From: Phymatolithon calcareum
Taxonomy: Eukaryota > Rhodophyta > Florideophyceae > Hapalidiales
Direction of reading: 5' to 3'
NCBI GenBank assembly: GCA_977006965.1
Contig: OZ345373.1
Location: 1,240,001-1,304,000, forward strand
Length of the DNA: 64,000 nt
Within the stretch, counting starts at the first letter, position 1. Each line of letters starts with the position of its first letter. Shown here in pieces: positions 11,170 to 23,183 of this stretch. The notes below the pieces were generated by a model. That model ran no database searches. It had not been told where the DNA came from and worked only from the letters and a program-made list of their open reading frames with translations. Both the position numbers and the translations under genes were made by a program.

Positions 11170-14100
11170 AATCGACAGCAAAAAGTTGACTTCAGTTTAA
11201 TTCTGAGCTTAAAATTCTACTCAGTATAAAGCTTGGAATGTTTCCATCTAAACCAGGACACACAGGAACTCGCAGCGACTTTCAATCACATTTCTCTCAA
11301 CCGAAATCGTAGTGAGTCGCTTGGAATTCAAGCACTCATCCGCCTGAGCTCCTGCTCCTTCGACCTGCATTCCAAATAGACTCCGGGAGCTCGAGAACGG
11401 GTGGGTGCGGCGGATCTTGTGGGCTCGACTGGTCGGAGCTGGGAGGGAATTTGGCAATGCACATGACTGTGAAGGAAGTTCACCGAGGTACAGCTCACGT
11501 TGGGATGACCTGGAGATGATTCTTATGGATGAGATCCAAATCGGCAAGGGAAAACCAGCCTTTTATAGAAATTCTACAGAGGGGGAGAGCCAATGCGAGC
11601 CCATCACATTAGAAATTGTGAATTGATCGTAAGGAGCAAGGGTTCGACATGTGTATCGATTAGCGCACAACTCTGAAACATGCCAAAATTAAAAAACTGA
11701 TGTGACATGGTGCCACATTTTGATGTCGCTGTTGCACGGAAGTCACTCAGGGCGACGGAGCAGTGCGGCGAGGCGCAACTTGGCCAGCGTGATGCCGACA
11801 ATTCCCAACATCTCCCACGAAAGAACTCGGCAACGCGAGGGCGAATCCAATCAATTCAGTGCATTTCGATATCGAAGGGCAAGACGATGGCGCTTGCATC
11901 CAATTTACTGATTACTTCCGGTTGATCAGCTCTGCGAACGGTAACTCTGCAGCGGGAATGTGTAATTTGAGGTCCAAAAAGAAAAAAACTACCGGAGTAG
12001 CTCTATCTCGGTCGCGTACTGTGCAGTTTATGAGCGCGGCATTGCGAGACCGATTTTCACGTGCAGTACCGATCTGTCAACGTACGGCCAAAAAGCAGCG
12101 ATTGAATTGGACCATGTGGAACAGAGCAGACGAGAAAGTTGTTGGGATCACGAAAATGAAGAGAGCTGATTTGGTAGCCATGCGAAACCGAAGGATCAAC
12201 TTCGAGTATAAGCCTGTGAGCCTGTTTAAAGCATTAAAATCAAACGGTTTTCAGAGCCGCCTCCCAATTTTGCAAGCATTCTGCTCGCTCCTCTTTATCT
12301 TTTTGCCATCGCATCCCTGACTGCTGTCTAATCAGCTTACAGCACGGGCTGTCAATTCCGTTTGCAGTTTTGATAAACGACATGCAGTATGATAGATTTC
12401 CCCTCGTTGGAGGGCAGACTCCACTGCAGCCAGACATGACCAGGAGCGGATGGAGTGTCTTGATTGGAGGACCATAATTTTCGTCGAAATAGTTTAGCGG
12501 AGTAATTTCTCTCGCATGGGAATGAGTCAAGAAACTGAATTTGGATTCGGTGTCAAGTGCGTCGAGGAGACGAAGATCCTGGCGCGAGCTCCACAGCATG
12601 CGTTGGCAACTTTTGAAAAGATCTACTTTTCGCTCAGTCCACAGCATCGCTGAAGTCCTCTCTACTTCCACCTTGATACTACGTACAGTATAAGCGGCAC
12701 GCGTGATCATCACGCGTGCCGCATCACGGAGCACGTCCTTCCCTCGTCGCAGCCGTAGTAACTTTGCCCCGGAGAGCGCAGCTCTCGACACAGCTTCTAT
12801 GAGCGTTATTTAAAGCAAACGTATGAAACCAAGCATCTGTGGATTTTGAGTATCATACACCAGCTCCAAATGAAAATATTTAAATTATTTTTCGTGCAAA
12901 TATAGTGTGTGTACACTGATATACATCCCATCAGAAATGAAATACAGTAGAGAATTTTTAGGTTACTATTACCATCCTTCTCACATCATGCAACTTCGGT
13001 GCAGTTGGGATCTGGACGCTCTTCGCGCTTAGATATGTAACATGTGCACTGTTCGAAACTATTTACTGCAGCTACGCTCCAGAACAAATTTTGCTGAGTC
13101 GAAATAGAAAATCCTGAATCGTCTGTACCGCTATTGCCTCGCTCTCCGACAGCATTGACTTGCTAGTCTCAAAGTAACGACAACTGGGTGAAGACGCTTT
13201 CAGGCTTATGTGCCTCTCTTCATCTCACGAGTCCACTTCTTGCCTCCCAATTCCGTACTCAGATCAATATGTACAGTACAGTATATCATTCCTTCCAAAC
13301 CCATTTTATGGACACGAGAACATTTTGCTGTTCCGTGCTGATTATGAATACTATCGGGGAGCAATCAAGATGATGTCCATAATCTTCCAACACATCTACA
13401 GCAGTGCAAAAGACGCTCTACAAGACTTGTATTGAGTCAGCAACTGCTGGGCTACCAGTGCTATACCGGAGTTTTCGCAAGAGGAAGCCAGTTGACAGCA
13501 GGCGTCACTGAGTTCGCTCAACAAGCGTATGGCACCTTTAACCTCCATGCCTTTCTCTTCATCATTTTTCCATGCACACGCACCGTTGCCCGGGAATACA
13601 GTACTGTGGGTTTCATAGATGTACTTAATTTCCAATCAAAAAGCTTCTTAATTTTTTTCCTCTAACTGCATGTTCCTTCCGTCCACCGGAAAAAGCATCG
13701 AGCCCGTCATGCGCCTGGCAGAGACGCAAATATCACTCTACGACTGCCCAGAGTTCGTCACACCTTCTTGTTGCGCACATGGCAGAAGAGCCGCGTTTCG
13801 AGTGCACGTACCGCGTATTATTTCGGGAGCACTTATTGGACTACACACTGGAAGGTAGCAAATGAGGAAGCCTTGCCCGTATATTGGTCAGACTGTGAGG
13901 CCTTTTACGTAAACTTCAATTGGAAGAAAGCACTATCTCCCATTACTGGCAAATCCAGTCACAGTGCTGGCCTCAAACATGTGGCGACACAGAGAAACAA
14001 TTTATTGGCAGAGGGAAGAACCTCTTTCTAAGGTTTTACGAAGTATTGTAGTGCATTGTAGATGTGGCTGGCTGGCCAATGGAGGCCAAATGGCACCTTC
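11170..14100 (-). repeat. R-family dispersed repeat, copy 3
   Basis: Shares the AAGCACTCATCC... CATTCCAAATAGACTCCGGG block (11330-11390), a minus-strand TATAAAAGGC TATA box (about 11560-11572), the GAATTGGACCATGTGG block (12107) and the GGAGGACCATAATTTTCG block (12465) with the other copies. Downstream of the TATA box the minus strand reads ISSIRIISRSS, close to copy 1. The longest minus-strand frame (12240-12791, 183 residues) contains YGPPIKTLHP, matched by RGPPIKSHH in copy 1. Conservation of these phrases suggests past protein coding. I do not recognise the family. Confidence 0.55.
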
Positions 14101-15024
14101 TTCTTCGTTAATGCAGGTTTCGGAGTTGTTGAACAGTTCCCCATCCTTACGGCTGCTGTAGACTTTAACAGATACGAGTGGTATTTGACGTCACAACAGC
14201 TCTAAGCCGCACAAAGTGCAGAGCTTCGGGGAGCTTAACATCTAAATCTCTACGCAGCCAATCTTCAGCCGCCGTCCTTCAAAGGGAAGACCCGGGTTCG
14301 AAACCATTTAGGATGCTCACGGTAGCTGGTCATCTCGTTACCATCTTTCAACTCCTTCTGTCCTCTCTCCCAGCTTCCTTGAACATTGCGGCACATCACT
14401 CAGGGCGGAATCCGTGTACAACCAAACTAAAATGGCACCTTGATTCCTACTCTTATTACTTTGCTCTCAGTCCGACACCTTATTTTGTACGGTTTTAAGG
14501 TTTTACAAACAAAATAGAGCTCACAATTTGCGATGTGCTCTATTTGACGTCCATGGAAACCCAAGGTACACCTGCGCTCGCCAGCGAGAAAAAAAGCTTA
14601 TGTATGACTAAGAAGTCATGAAAGCTAGACGGCCAGGATACAATGCGCAGAATCCACATGAAGCAATAAGTTGACTTTGAGCCGACGCTGCCGCGAGGCA
14701 AGCACAGAAATGTTCCGCATGTGCTGAGAATAAACCGATACAATTTAGTGAGACCGTTGGCTTAAAAAAGTCGGAGTGGACACTTCGACCTCGCGTGGGC
14801 ACAACAAACGCATGCACTTTTCCAATTGCCAGTACGTCATGAAGAAGCGGGGGGTATATGTTGATTTGTTTTAAAAGATCCCGAAGCCTCCATTTGAGTA
14901 ACAGGGCAGCTTCTCGCTGTTTTCCATACTCATCTCTCTACCATCCTTCTAATTCATGAAGAAGCGGGATCACCAGCACGCCTGGTACGGAAAGCATCGG
15001 CCATATGACCTGATGCTCAGCATC
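14100..15024. other. no recognisable gene
   Basis: Short frames only. A GGGTTCGAAACC sequence near 14292 resembles a Pol III B box but no cloverleaf could be drawn around it. Confidence 0.4.
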
Positions 15025-15358
15025 GATCATGCACATTCTCCTCAAGCGACGAACACATCCGTCTGATTGTGGGTAGCGCAGTCCGGAGTCCTCGACGGGA
15101 GGTTCGGTGCTGGCGGATGTTGTTGCATTCTCAGGGTCGGCAAGGTCATGCATATTCTCCTCAAGCAACGCACACATCCGCCTGATTGTGGGTAGCGCAG
15201 TCCGGAGTCCTCGACGGGAGGTTCGGTGCTGGCGGATGTTGTTGCACTCTCAGGGTCAGCAAGGTCATGCATATTCTCCTCAAGCAACGCACACATCCGC
15301 CTGATTGTGGGTAGCGCAGTCCGGAGTCCTCGATGGGAGGTTCAGTGCTGGCGGATGT
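15025..15358. repeat. 119-bp tandem repeat, about 2.8 copies
   Basis: The phrase GGGTAGCGCAGTCCGGAGTC recurs at 15071, 15190 and 15309, exactly 119 bp apart. Units are nearly identical (CTCCTCAAGC... GCTGGCGGATGT). Since 119 is not a multiple of three, the frames that cross it are not a repeated protein domain. A young local duplication. Confidence 0.9.
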
Positions 15359-15599
15359 GAATGCTGAGCGCCTTTTTCTTGTTACCGCATCCCTTGATAT
15401 ATCGTAGATTCTTTTCTATTCTACTTTATCTTTTGGGCACATGCTTTTCCTGATGTTAAACGTGTGTTTCACGAGAAACTTGGGAGAAACAAACAATAAA
15501 ACTTAAAGGTTTTTTGTGTGGAGCACTAGAACCACTCTCAACAGATAATCAACAAGACGAAGACGAAAGGTCAGCAACACCAGCCAGAGTTTAAATTGT

Positions 15600-16790
15600 A
15601 CAGCGATTCTGAGGGAAGAGCTACCATCATTACAAATTTACCTATTTTATCACGAGCAAGATTCAAGTCCACATCTAATCTCGGCGACTCTCCGACTCAT
15701 TCTTCTCGCCGGAAAAGTTTTGCGCATGTTCTTGAAATCAAGCTCTCATCCACCCGATCTCATGTTTCTTCTGCCAGCATCCCATAGAGACTCTGGTTGC
15801 TCTAGCACGGGTGGTTTCGGCGGGTCCTGCGTGTTCGAATAGGCGGCTGTGTGTGAGGATTTGGTGATATGCATGATTTTGTGGGTGGTGCAATGACTGC
15901 CGTCACAGCCTGCAATGACCAGTAGATGAATATTTCTGGGAGAGATGCAGGATGGGGAGGGAGCACAGCCTTTTCTACCAGTTTCTTGGAGGTGCCACCC
16001 AGCGCGGAAGCTCTAAATAGGGATGAGTTAGCTGCTCTTGCGGGGCACTTGCGCGTATCATATTTTCGACTGGTTTGTCGAAAAGAGACACTCCGACCTG
16101 CTGCTTATGCCCAAATTACACAACTACATTCAACTTTGACGTCACCGCTGCGCGGAAGTCGCGAATGGAGAGTGCTCGGTAAGTTCAATACTGACACGGA
16201 GCGTGAAGGCAAAGCAAACTGCAGAAGGGCGTGCGTGGAACGTGCGTGGAACACCGGTGCCTGCACAAACGCTTCGCTGGCCACGGCTTGTTCGGAAAGT
16301 TAACTTTTGGGCATTTCCGATCGGAAATGCCCAGTCGACTGATTCTATCGGAAGAAGACGGCATATTATTGAAATCTGATCGATTTCCATGATAATGAAG
16401 TGATGGTGGCAGGATTTGCTATCGGCACGCCGGCAGTGGAGCTGTGCAGCGCGAGGCGTAGTGGTCAGCGAGAGGCTGAAAATGTGCACCTTCACCCAAT
16501 TGGGACCTTGACAACACGAGTGCCATCCATTTAATTCATTGGGCAAGGCTTTCGATCGTGAAATTGAGCAAAGGCTAATCAGTGCCAAAAGGGCGAGAGT
16601 GATATTTCGCAGTCGTTCGACTGGCGACACCGTGCCGGTTGCATCCAGTTCACTACTGAAGGTCCGTTCCTCCGTTGTGCAATCGGCAACTCGGCAGGGG
16701 TGATGTGCACAAAGTGCAGGAGTGTTTGTGTCTTGGTCCCGCAATGTATGATACCGATAATCAGAATCGTTTAGGTGACTGATTTACATG
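15600..16790 (-). repeat. R-family dispersed repeat, copy 4 (left part)
   Basis: Carries the common block AAGCTCTCATCCACC... CAGCATCCCATAGAGACTC (15741-15800) and the following GGCGGGTCCTGCGTGTTCGAAT stretch. The TATA-equivalent is degraded. It runs into CTGATTTACATG at 16780 and is then interrupted by the pogo-derived element; related sequence resumes at 18726. Confidence 0.5.
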
Positions 16791-16880
16791 TACAGGGGGG
16801 GGGTCTTCGAATACACGCACTATTGGGATATGGCACTGTGTAAAATCTATGGAGTGTCGACGATAAGAAGCCCTTCATTT

Positions 16881-17457
16881 TTACTTGTGTAACATCTCCG
16901 TTACGAGGAGCTGGCGCTTCGCCCTACGATTCTGATCACGTCTTGCTGCCTGAGAGATGTTCAGTGCGCGTTGAAGGTAGCTGCTCGCATCCGGCAGATT
17001 ACATAGGAATGCAGCATTTTGCACAGGGCGAAACAGGGCATAGATATAAATTAGCGTTGGCATTTCAGCCGCGACTTCTTGAACCTCGTCTTCATCGTCA
17101 GTATCATTTGGCACAGTAGCATCCGGTGCAGCTACACGAAAACTGTTGAACTCATTTCCGTCAATTTCGTCCGCAATGTACGAGCTCAGGGCTTCAGAAA
17201 CGAAATACTTCCTTGTCAATATGCGGATACTGTGCATCTCACATAGATTTCGACCTCAGAGATCGCCCTTTTTCGTGAGCCCTAGGAAGCAACTCTTCGC
17301 CTTCTTTGCGGAGTTTCGTTATGAATCGTGATGAAACTTTGAATCGCGCCATCACCACTGCTCCCGCAGTTCCTTTGTTCAGCATACTAAGCGCCTCCAG
17401 CTTGTGGTGTAGATTGAGCCGTGTTCGTGTGCCCTTTGTGTTAGTCATCGTGATCAC
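16881..17457 (-). pseudogene. deleted pogo/CENP-B-type transposase
   Basis: On the minus strand 17457-17239 encodes an N-terminal helix-turn-helix of the psq/CENP-B type (HHKLEALSMLNKG, then a second helix with VSSRFITKLRKEG). This is the TIR-binding module of pogo transposases. It is followed, in another frame, by a 118-residue stretch (17237-16881) with an acidic patch (NDTDDEDEVQE) and a basic tail (RRDQNRRAKRQ) like a transposase C-terminus. The DDE catalytic core between them is missing. This fits an internal deletion derivative mobilised in trans. Confidence 0.6.
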
Positions 17458-17551
17458 CAGCTGAGAAAACCGGCAGGCAGCTGAAGCATATAGGGGGTAG
17501 TACTAATAGGGATGTAGCACTAATAAACTCAGCACTATTCAGCGACCCCCC

Positions 17552-18697
17552 GCACGCGCTGCAGCACCTGCTCGATATTTCAACGAAATGGGCCGAAGAG
17601 AGAGGAATGACGTGGAACACCAAAAAAGGTAAGAGCGAGGTGCTGGAGTCGATCGAGACAAAGAACCACACATTCCGTCTAGCGCACCAGACCCTTTCGC
17701 AGGTACCTGAAGTTTCATACCTCGGGATATCTCTAGGACCAACCGGAATTACGGTCACAAGCACAATCAGGCTTATAAAAAACGCCAAAGTAGCGGTACA
17801 CCAACTGAAACCACTTGGGGTATTCATTCGGGGGATAAACACCCTGAAAGCCATACGTATCTACAAGTCGTTGATCCAACCAAGGTGGGAATACGCTATC
17901 CATCTCACACCGTGGACTTCAGAAGTGCAAGAAGCTATCAAAGAAGTAGAAAGAACCTTCTTCTTCCAAGTATTCGGTGGTACGGCAAGTGGAAGAATCG
18001 ACCGGCTCCGGCTTATGTGCAGGATCCAACCACCAGAACACAGGAGAGAAATATTAGCGCTGAAGATGCTGCTACGAGGAAAAGCAAGGAAGTCGACTAT
18101 CATATCCAAGCCAAGGGAAGAGCGAAACTTCAAAGAACTACAGTGGGCAAGTCGCGATATTGCCGCGATGCTGCAACAAGAACAGTTCGCGGCTCCCTTC
18201 AAACATATGCAGGAAGGGAAATCTCCAGGCCAATTTCGACGAATTCTGTTCGCAAAAGAAGGCACGAGGCTCGAAGCAAGAAGAAAGAGGAAAATACCGT
18301 ACGACAAACCGGATGAGATCCCGGCCATCCTCAGGTTTACTAAGGTGAGACATCGACAGCTGGCCATAAAATACGCAAGCGGAAGGTTCCCTCAAGTGAG
18401 CACGACGCTAATATCGAATACATTCGGAACGGCAGCAGAGCGCCACATGGAGACCATACGTATGAACCTAACAAAGTATGAACTGGACTCCGGAGAAATG
18501 TTAAGAACGGAAAAGGCATTAGACTCTATACTACTCTACAGCGCCATCATAATTGACAATATGGAGAACAACGAGTCCCTCTATTAGGGACCAGGCGATA
18601 TACTAGAATGAACAAGTTACGAAAAGCTGCTCCCGTACAGTCTTAGGAGTGTTAATGAGGGCTTTCAAATAAACAACTAAACAGTTGCAAAAAAAAA
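17552..18697 (+). mobile_element. 5'-truncated LINE, copy 1
   Basis: A non-LTR retrotransposon 3' end, truncated just after the reverse transcriptase catalytic region. It is flanked by a 17-18 bp target-site duplication, ACTATTCAGC(G/A)ACCCCCC, at 17534-17551 and again from 18698. The 3' end is the conserved tail CAAATAAACAACTAAACAGT followed by a short A-run. It inserted into the end of the pogo-derived element and separates that element's right TIR from its body. Confidence 0.85.
17607..18587 (+). CDS. LINE reverse transcriptase C-terminal region (326 aa)
   Basis: Long open frame covering the end of the reverse transcriptase and the C-terminal domain of a LINE ORF2. Visible family features are MTWNTKKGKSEV (thumb entry), VSYLGISLGPTG, IQPRWEYAIHLTPWTSEVQEA, and the phrase MCRIQ.PEHRREILALKML. 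The tail ends NMENNESLY. The frame is open upstream to the 5' truncation, so the annotated Met is not a real start. The same segments recur in the LINE copies at 52.3-53.3 and 60.0-60.8 kb. The protein cannot act alone because fingers and palm are missing. Confidence 0.8.
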   Translation: MTWNTKKGKSEVLESIETKNHTFRLAHQTLSQVPEVSYLGISLGPTGITVTSTIRLIKNAKVAVHQLKPLGVFIRGINTLKAIRIYKSLIQPRWEYAIHLTPWTSEVQEAIKEVERTFFFQVFGGTASGRIDRLRLMCRIQPPEHRREILALKMLLRGKARKSTIISKPREERNFKELQWASRDIAAMLQQEQFAAPFKHMQEGKSPGQFRRILFAKEGTRLEARRKRKIPYDKPDEIPAILRFTKVRHRQLAIKYASGRFPQVSTTLISNTFGTAAERHMETIRMNLTKYELDSGEMLRTEKALDSILLYSAIIIDNMENNESLY

Positions 18698-18725
18698 ACT
18701 ATTCAGCAACCCCCCCCCCTGTACA

Positions 18726-20600
18726 GTAAGGTTACGTACTGCACAGTACGGAAGTCTTCAAGACTAAAACTGATTGATTTGGACCACTTGTTCTATAGAT
18801 GCAGGAAACAAAGCAGACGAGAGGACGATGAGGGGGGCAGATTTGGTCTGGCGGCTAGCCATATGAGACGTCACGCGCGATGGTGAGAAAAGGAGACTAT
18901 CTCACTTTTCCAAGGGACTGTACTGTATTCATGGAGTAGGTTTTTAGATTTAAAATCAAGCGGTTTTCTAGGGGGTTGCCGTACATTTAATTTTAAAAAT
19001 TGTACAGTACAACTCTGGTAACGTTTACGGTTCTCATTACCGGCATGCAAACACATTGCACCGACGGGACAGCCTCCGACCTTCTCTCCGATGAAGAAGT
19101 AGTAGTTTTTATTAAAATCAACAGGTCATCTGCAGACGCTTGGGGAAACTTTGCGAAATCCGTAGGGCCACGCACAGGGTCTTCCTTGACTGAAGCTTGC
19201 ATGTTCGAGTGCACCAGGATCTGATCGGACCTTCCTCAAGCACATCAGGATGAGGATTTTATGGTTAGGCCCCCAGCAATCGTTGAACAGTTCTAGTGTC
19301 GCTGTTTTCGTGAGACCCAAATGAATTGAAATTCAACGAACTGTATATTGAAGAGACGCAGGAGTTACCATGTACTCTGCAGCATCAGAGGAATCCCTCG
19401 AGAGGCGTTCGGGGGAACGTCCTGCTTCCGCCACCATCAGCGTGGTGCACTGCGAATTGTTTGTCGCACCTCCATTTGTATCATTTTCCGAGCTAAACTA
19501 TGAAACCAGGCATCTAGAGAACGGACAAGAGCGAAGATCGTGGAAAGAACGTTCCAGCCACCAACATGCTCAGTAAGAATCCCGTTCTCTTTCCTGTGAG
19601 CAGTCAATCAATAAGCATTGCATGCTAATATCGTCCTATCAAAGTGAACGACTTTACTTTCCCGAGCTCTCCATGCAGAATTAGTGCGTCTACACTGGCG
19701 ATGACTAGCTGCCATTACTTGTTGTACGTCCAGTAAAAATGAAGCCGATCAGCTCTGCTGCTAATGAAGGAATATTTGTAAAGCTTGTCTATGAGTAGAC
19801 ACTGCGAGTGCGTTGTCACAACCGTCGTTCACTTACTAATCTTATGCAGCTTTGGCACAGTGGGCATCAGTGTGCTCATGGCACGAGCATTTGAATAAAA
19901 GCACTGTTAGGTACTCTTTAGCTGTACACAACAGCTTCGCCGATAATGCCACGCTGTCCGCCATTTATTCACTGTCAGTCTCACATCAACTTGGCGCAAG
20001 TCAGATCAGCCTCATTTGCATCTTTTCACCTCGAACGCCTATTCTCGTCTCTCAATTCTGTCCCCCAACACTCCTTTCAAACCCAGTTTACCGTTGCGAT
20101 AGTACTGTGCTGTCCTTCATTCATGCTGTAGATGGAAAGCCTCTAATGCAGTGTATCATATGATACTACCTGCAAGAGTCATTTCGTGTCTGTTCTTTTT
20201 TGATAGACCACCATTACTGTGCCAAAGTCTTGCAAGAAGAAGACAGCTATTACACGGTACTGTGACAGCACACTCTGTGGGGCTTGCTTCAACGAAATTG
20301 ATACGCCCGATCTTTTCTTGCTTCTCATTTTCGACGCCAATGTGCACTGAGAAACGCTAGAGCGGAATCTTGCTATCAACATAAACACGTCTGAAACATG
20401 CGCAATCAAGCCCTCGTTGTGTCTGAACGACGGGAGTGTGATATCAGTGCTAGCTTCCATAGCTACTGTACAGTATGAGGGATTTAAACTCCTTTCACAA
20501 CGTGCCACGTAGTAATTACACCGTCAATATCCATCTGTCCCTCTCAACTTGAGAGGAACGTGAGTTTTCCGTGTGACTATCTGCTTCGTTTTAACCAAAG
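18726..20600 (-). repeat. R-family dispersed repeat, copy 4 (right part)
   Basis: Resumes copy 4 after the pogo-derived insertion (AAAACTGATTGATTTGG at 18767 matches AAAACTGATTGATTTACATG in copy 2). Later stretches near 19855-20100 align with 6860-7070 in copy 2. A T-motif core (GCAGACGCTTGGGGAAACTTT) lies at about 19131-19151. Confidence 0.45.
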
Positions 20601-21734
20601 CTATGAAGAAGTGAATGTGTTCCATATAAACTAACAACATTGAACAAAAGCGTTTCCCGTTAACCACTGTACGCGCCCCCAATGATTTTCCCGTGCTCAA
20701 TTCTTGATACCTCCAGAATTTTGCGCATTGTTGTAGCGCCCGCTGTTATGTCGCTGTCCCAAGGCGGTCTCTTTTTCCTCTCACGACTGTACGCCACACA
20801 ACTTGGATCGCGATAGTCATGCTGCTCGTGGTCGGTGATCTGTTGGGCCATACTTGCACATGTCTCTCGTGTGTCTATGCGCTGCATCGCTGTCTTTTGC
20901 GTAGGTTGTAGAATATAAGCTAGTTAGTTCCTTCCTCTGAGTAAAGGAAGGTGGGGGAGTTCTGCATTTCGGCTCGAATGCTCGGCTCGTAGCACGTTCA
21001 ACGTCGCCTGCACGGCCCTTCGACCACGCGGAGTCGGAGCTCTTCCCAATCTTCTTGGACGCAAACGTCGTTATGCAAGTCAGCACGGAGACAGCTGCGC
21101 TCAAGTTCCCTTTTCCCTTTTTCGTGGGTCTGTACCAAGGTTGACGGCCAAGCCATGGTCTCCGCCTGAAAACAACGTCGTCCCGGCCCGTCTTTTCCTT
21201 CTTCCCTTCTTTTGTTCGTCTTGTCGTAAGAGGCACAGTGTCGTCCGTTCGGCTACCCTCATCTTGTTTGTTCGTCATGTCGTAAGAGGGGCAGTGTCGT
21301 CCGTTCGGCTATCCCCAAGCTCATCTTTCCCCATTCGCGAAGGCTCGCGCTCGTGTTCGTTCCGCCCGACCGCTGGAGTTCCCGCAAAGCTACCGCGCTT
21401 ATCCTCAACACCTGGACGATTGTGTTGCGCTCGTTGAGCTTCCGAAGCCCAGTACGGCGCAGCCTCGCGAACGTGTCTGATCACCACGCCCGCTTGTGTT
21501 CCCGCAAAGCCATGGAGTGCTCCGATGCTAATCTACACGCTTTGTCCTGGAGGTTTTGTTTGCTTGTCTTTCTTTCCTCCAGTCGTTTCCCCCCCTCAAG
21601 AAAACGCGCCGAACTCCCTATGCGTAGCGTATCGACGTTAATGTTACAAGTGAAAAGACGACAATTATAACATCTCCCTCGGTCGCAATGAAATCGAGTT
21701 CCAACTGCACGACCGGCCCTTTCTCTCATTGTTT
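20601..21734. other. GC-richer stretch with a 57-bp tandem duplication
   Basis: Base composition is visibly richer in G+C than around it. The phrase CAGTGTCGTCCGTTCGGCTA occurs twice, from 21235 and 21292, within two 57-bp units (about 21206-21312). A 153-residue minus-strand frame (20817-21278) is basic and low-complexity with no recognisable domain, and I do not call it a gene. Origin unknown. Confidence 0.4.
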
Positions 21735-21850
21735 CTATAATTGCAGCATATCTAATCTACACATAGTGTACGTTACTCAACATCTGGGGGGCTCTAAGAT
21801 GCTCCTGGACTGGATTCGGGTAACTGCTTCACGACAGTACTGCGGCGCAC
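21735..21850 (+). repeat. short dispersed repeat S, copy 2
   Basis: Carries TAGTGTACGTTACTCAA and AAGATGCTCCTGGAC in the same order and spacing as the copy near 7.3 kb. Confidence 0.45.
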
Positions 21851-22799
21851 CACTAGGCGGCGACATCCGTGTGTCCTTCGCGGGACGTATTTCAATTCTT
21901 GCTTGTGACAGGACTAGAACCGACGACCTCAAAAGTGCTGCCTGTATCATAGCGAAATATGCGCGCAGGTGCGCGGAGACAGTTCTACCGCAATACCACA
22001 TGGTGTAATCGGTCCTTTCATTGCTAAACTTCCTCATCTCCTTGTTGATGTAACTTTGCTTTCGTAGGGCAGGCGCTGAGCAAATGGCCAAATGGAGAAG
22101 TTGTTCTTGGCGAGAAGATAGAATTACTGCTTCATTCTTTTTGAATTTAAAAGAACCCCACAAAACTTCGGGCATTCTAACAGAAGTACATGGAAAAGTT
22201 AAAGTGGAACCAACCCGTGGCCGTGAGAAAAAAGATTATTTATCCTCAAGAACTTCTTAAATTTACATCGTCAGGGGATACTTTGAGCAGATTCAGTACT
22301 ACAATACAAAATTAGTCTGCCGCAGAGTGTTATCGCTATGTTGCATTGAGTCCTTGCTTTATGACGCCTGTCTCACATGCTGCAGTGCGAGAAGATACAC
22401 ATTGCTGACAATTCCTCAATGAGTAAGCACGGTTCCGATAATACACTACCGAACGTGCATTCTCGCCATCGGTGCCGCGCGGAGCGATCAACTATGCACA
22501 GCATGTACAGAGAGCAACCAGATAGTCTTGAATGTACAGCGGCGCCGCACAGCAGATGTTGACTCCTCGTGGGCACCGCAAGGACATTTAAACTGCGCAA
22601 GGCCGGACCTCCATGTAGAATCGCGATCACTCTCGTGAAGCGCGGGTGGTTTAATGGAAAACGTAGAACAGTTGTAATCAAAAGAGACTGCAGCTCAGCG
22701 GTTGTGCACGAAGCCGTGCGGGACAGGAACTGGGTGTACCCGAAGGTACGGAATAAGTTTACAATCAACAAGCAGGTATCGGGTGTTCCTCTGCCCGAA

Positions 22800-23183
22800 C
22801 ACATTATCCGGAACAGCACCAGAGCCAGAGAGCATATGGAGACCTTTGAACGAACGCTAGCAGGGTACGAACTTGAAGGAGAAAAACGACTGGAAACAGA
22901 AAAGGCACTTGATGAGCTCTTACTGTTTAGTAAGACACTCATAGAACGCATGGAGATCGAAGAAGGCCTGTATTAATCCGCAGAATGCAAGGCAGAAAGT
23001 GGCCGAGTCCAAGCACCAACAATCCCGTAGAGGCCTGAGATAGGACTACTTTGAGTCCTGAGTTTTCCCGTCCGCCATACTGGTGGACGTTTCGTGAGCT
23101 GCACAAAGGTAGGTAGCATCAGAGGAAGCCTTGCCCATATCTTCGGAATTCTGTGGGGCTTTTAAATAAACTTGAAAGGAAAA
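22800..23183 (+). mobile_element. 5'-truncated LINE, copy 2
   Basis: Encodes the last ~55 residues of the LINE ORF2 (REHMETFERTLAGYELEGEK ... EEGLY, stop at 22974-22976). The 3' tail is GGGGCTTTTAAATAAACTTG with a short purine-rich end at 23183. It is closest to the LINE at 52.3-53.5 kb. It abuts the copia LTR fragment to its right. I could not find a convincing target-site duplication; the frame upstream of 22800 does not match the other copies. Confidence 0.7.

Larger units (their letters stand above)
16793..18721 (-). mobile_element. pogo-derived element containing a LINE
   Basis: The left end reads TA-CAGGGGGGGGG and the right end CCCCCCCCC(C)TG-TA. After the G-run both ends show a related inner segment (TCTTCGAATA against TTGCTGAATA on the opposite strand), giving TIRs of about 24 bp with a TA duplication. 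The interior holds a minus-strand transposase remnant and, from 17552 to 18697, a LINE with its own TSD. Without the LINE the element is about 0.8 kb, so it is an internally deleted non-autonomous copy. Confidence 0.75.

Noticed and set aside
14270-14320. B-box-like GGGTTCGAAACC
   Set aside because: No cloverleaf or A box at the right distance could be drawn.
15025-15358. CRISPR-like array
   Set aside because: The units are contiguous 119-bp tandem repeats without unique spacers, in a eukaryotic context.
16142-16744. 200-residue minus-strand frame
   Set aside because: It lies in the R-family repeat and its phrases are not kept in the other copies.
17861-18395. Long minus-strand open frames across the LINE
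   Set aside because: They are antisense shadows of the LINE reverse transcriptase frame.
21900-21990. GGTTCTAGTCC B-box match on the minus strand
   Set aside because: Anticodon and T stems mismatch; no consistent tRNA fold.
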